Assembly: GCA_013330315.1 (NCBI GenBank) | Contig: DUIO01000299.1 | Coordinates: 2,176-7,966 of the forward strand | DNA: 5,791 nt | From: Methanosarcina sp. | Lineage (GTDB): Archaea > Halobacteriota > Methanosarcinia > Methanosarcinales > Methanosarcinaceae | Reading direction: 5' to 3' | Shown: positions 3,772-5,791 of the stretch, piece by piece | Layout: every line of letters starts with the position of its first letter | Position numbering within the stretch: position 1 is the first letter of the stretch | Notes under the pieces: generated by a model | The model's database searches: none | Told to the model about the DNA's origin: nothing | Seen by the model: the letters and a program-made list of their open reading frames with translations, nothing else | Translations under genes and position numbers: made by a program

Positions 3772-4677
3772 ATGGCAACAGGTTTGACCGAATTTTTAGA
3801 TAACTTCGTGAAAAATCACGATAATCGCCAGTTGCTGGCAATCCCCCTTGCGGTACTTGCGCTTTCTTTAGTTGTACTGCTGGTTTCTTATGCAAGCAGT
3901 GGGTCACCGGTAACCCTGGGAATGGAATTCCAGCGAGGTACTCAGGTTTCGGTAGAGACAACCGATTCTCCTGCTGCGCTTGAAGAAATGTACTCATCTT
4001 ATCCCATCACTGATGCCCGGCAGGCCGGAAGCAGGGTTATCATGCAGTTCGGGATTATGAACAATGAAGAACAGAGGCAGCTTGAAGAAGATGTGATGGG
4101 CCGCTATTCCAATGTAGAAATCAAGCAGATAGGGCCTGTTTACGGTCGGGAGCTGCAGGTTCAGGCTCTTCAGGCTCTTCTTGTATCCTTTATAGGAATG
4201 TCAATTGTAGTTTTCCTTATCTTCCGGAGCATTATACCTTCTTTTGCAGTGGTGCTCTCTGCCCTTTCGGACATCACGATTGCCGCTGCTTTTATGCGGG
4301 TTGCAGGAATAGAACTTTCCCTTGGAACGGTTGCAGCTCTGCTTATGCTCATTGGTTATTCCGTAGACAGTGACATTTTGCTAACAAACAGGGTAATTAA
4401 GCGCAGAGGTACGGTGGAAGAAAAGGTCTCAAGGGCGATGCAGACGGGTATCACAATGACAACAACTACCCTTGCAGCCCTTGTGGTTATGTACCTTGTT
4501 TCTACTTTCCCTTACCTTATTGTCCCATCATTTACAGGAATTACCCTGCTTTCGCAGATCTCAAGTGTATTGATTGTAGGGCTTCTTGCAGACATTATGA
4601 ACACGTGGCTTCTCAATACCGGCATTCTGCGGTGGTATGTAATGAAACCCGAGTTTCGAGGGAGGTATAACAGATGA
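3772..4677 (+). CDS. secF: Protein-export membrane protein SecF
   Basis: SecF pairs with SecD in the cytoplasmic membrane to assist movement or release of proteins exported through SecYE; archaea lack SecA, so its exact part there is unsettled. The 301-residue protein shows the family plan: a short cytoplasmic N-terminus, span 1 (about 20-41), an external domain (42-130) opening with LGMEFQRGTQV (49-59), then five more spans near 132-152, 154-177, 183-204, 230-250 and 259-285, and a basic tail. GYSVDSDILLTNR (195-207) is the archaeal version of the bacterial GYSINDTVVVFDR motif, with acidic residues Asp199 and Asp201 in the membrane; in bacteria this region is linked to proton-driven function. 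The gene overlaps secD by four bases. The order secF-secD is the reverse of the usual bacterial secD-secF. The ATG at 3772 is preferred because of its binding site and normal N-terminus. Confidence 0.95.
   Translation: MATGLTEFLDNFVKNHDNRQLLAIPLAVLALSLVVLLVSYASSGSPVTLGMEFQRGTQVSVETTDSPAALEEMYSSYPITDARQAGSRVIMQFGIMNNEEQRQLEEDVMGRYSNVEIKQIGPVYGRELQVQALQALLVSFIGMSIVVFLIFRSIIPSFAVVLSALSDITIAAAFMRVAGIELSLGTVAALLMLIGYSVDSDILLTNRVIKRRGTVEEKVSRAMQTGITMTTTTLAALVVMYLVSTFPYLIVPSFTGITLLSQISSVLIVGLLADIMNTWLLNTGILRWYVMKPEFRGRYNR
4661..4666 (+). promoter_or_regulatory. secD ribosome binding site inside secF
   Basis: GGAGGT, a near-perfect Shine-Dalgarno sequence, lies seven bases before the secD ATG within the last codons of secF. 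With the ATGA overlap it implies translational coupling, and it fixes the secD start. Confidence 0.85.
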
Positions 4678-5791
4678 GCGACAAAAAAAGTATCTTCAAA
4701 AACGTAAGAGTCATCATTTTCATACTCGCTCTACTTGCCTCGATTGTGCTTATCCAGCCCGGTTATAATTCCGAGGAAGGGGCAACCACTAACCTGAATT
4801 ACGGACTTGACCTTGAAGGCGGTTCCTGGCTTCAGATCAAATTGCAGGGAGCTCTCGTCCAGGTAGATGCAGATCCGAGCATGATAGTCACCCAAATGGT
4901 AGAACCCATTATTGGAGCCCCTATCCAGATCACAAAGAATGATCTTAATACAGATGGAGCAGGTTCCTCTGAAAAGTCCATCACGTTCACAACATCCGTT
5001 CCGGTCAGCGCATCACAGCTTGAGCTTCTTGAGCTTGGCAGTGTGAGTGTTGACAGACTGAACCAGAACATGACCCAGGTGACCATTGCTACCAGCAAAG
5101 AAGCTCTTATCAAGGCTTATCTTTCCCAGGCATTTGATGCAGAAATACTTCCCATCGGTACTGAAGATGGCGTTATCTATGAAATCAGGACTGAAGCCTC
5201 GGAAGAAGATGTTGAAGCCCTCATGGGAAAAGTCGGAGGGACAATCCTCAGGAATGAAGACGGGACTTCGACTTATAGAGAGGGGGTCAGCACAGAAACA
5301 AGGGACTTGACCCGAGATATCCTGAATGACAAACTTAACTCTCTCGGTCTGAAAGACATTCCTGTAAGAACTGTGGGAGAAGACTATATCCTTATCGACT
5401 TCGCAGGCATTGACCTTGCAACTGCAAAGGATATTGCCGAGAAGCCCGGAAAATTTGAGATCCGCATACAGACCACCGGAAATGAGACCAGACATGTCCT
5501 TTACGGGGACTCGGTTGTAAGTGTGGGGATTCCGACTTTCCACGATAACCAGTGGCATACTCCTTTCACTCTTAACGAAGAAGGAGCCCGCGCTCTTCAG
5601 AGTATTGCAATTGAAACCGGGGCTACTGACAATCCAGACGCTCACTACCTGAATATGTATCTGGACGAAAATAAGGTATATGGAGCCCCCCTTAGTTATT
5701 CCGCAGCTTCGAGACTTAAAGAAACTCCCATATACTCCTGGGAAGCTTCTACAGGTTCTGACGAGGTAGCCAAGACTGAAGCCGAAGCACT
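4674..5791 (+). CDS. secD: Protein-export membrane protein SecD, N-terminal part
   Basis: The first 372 codons are present and the frame is still open at the window end. SecD is the larger partner of SecF in the membrane complex that helps exported proteins emerge from SecYE. Visible parts are a basic N-terminus, span 1 (about 11-28) and the signature LNYGLDLEGGSWLQI (41-55), equivalent to bacterial LGLDLRGG. A large external region follows, with repeated alpha/beta modules and a conserved-looking VRTVGEDYILIDFAGID (231-247). The region from 259 onwards (PGKFEIRIQTTG, then VSVGIPTF, then TPFTLNEEGARAL) resembles the end of the external domain, where bacterial SecD has motifs leading to the five remaining spans. 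Those spans would lie beyond the window. The ATG overlaps the secF stop as ATGA, so the two proteins are probably made in step. I see no frameshift in the visible part. Confidence 0.95.
   Translation, partial: MSDKKSIFKNVRVIIFILALLASIVLIQPGYNSEEGATTNLNYGLDLEGGSWLQIKLQGALVQVDADPSMIVTQMVEPIIGAPIQITKNDLNTDGAGSSEKSITFTTSVPVSASQLELLELGSVSVDRLNQNMTQVTIATSKEALIKAYLSQAFDAEILPIGTEDGVIYEIRTEASEEDVEALMGKVGGTILRNEDGTSTYREGVSTETRDLTRDILNDKLNSLGLKDIPVRTVGEDYILIDFAGIDLATAKDIAEKPGKFEIRIQTTGNETRHVLYGDSVVSVGIPTFHDNQWHTPFTLNEEGARALQSIAIETGATDNPDAHYLNMYLDENKVYGAPLSYSAASRLKETPIYSWEASTGSDEVAKTEAEA

Noticed and set aside
5013..5645. Long open frame of 210 codons on the minus strand inside secD
   Set aside because: It lies wholly opposite the secD frame, which carries recognisable SecD motifs and a strong binding site. 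The opposite-strand protein is Ser/Cys-rich without recognisable domains.

Overview
The window looks like ordinary chromosome from a methanogenic archaeon, most likely a Methanosarcina. The evidence is a gene for F420 gamma-glutamyl ligase (coenzyme F420 biosynthesis), separate archaeal-type secF and secD genes, TATA-box promoters (three boxes share GCTATATAT), alternating leaderless-type and Shine-Dalgarno-type gene starts, GTG and TTG start codons, and very AT-rich intergenic DNA full of degenerate short repeats. The genus is an inference from recalled protein and genome style; no database search was possible.

Layout, left to right. (1) 1-186 (+): C-terminal end of an Hsp20/alpha-crystallin small heat-shock protein, followed by a 15-bp tandem repeat that contains its stop codon, a hairpin, and a long series of T-tracts. 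(2) 468-869 (-): a 133-residue protein of unknown function, convergent with Hsp20. (3) 870-1643: a 774-bp AT-rich gap with degenerate GTAAAA-type repeats, a short hydrophobic reading frame (1262-1399) that may be a membrane peptide or a gene remnant, and two pairs of direct repeats just ahead of cofE. (4) 1644-2408 (+): cofE, TTG start. (5) 2409-2548: purine-rich 32-35 bp repeats between convergent genes. (6) 2549-2872 (-): small cupin protein. (7) 2920-3381 (-): dCMP deaminase, probably co-transcribed with the cupin gene. (8) 3382-3771: a divergent intergenic region with several palindromes and TATA boxes. (9) 3772-4677 (+): secF, overlapping by four bases with (10) 4674-5791 (+): secD, cut by the window end.

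How the genes work together: SecF and SecD form a membrane complex that assists protein export through the SecYE channel and are translationally coupled here. CofE adds glutamates to F420-0 to make the hydride carrier of methanogenesis. dCMP deaminase makes dUMP for thymidylate synthesis. Hsp20 is a holdase chaperone. These are unrelated housekeeping jobs, and I see no phage, transposon, CRISPR or defence system. The most interesting material is non-coding: repeated promoter-like elements, palindromes around the secF promoter, the repeat-rich gaps, and the small hydrophobic reading frame.
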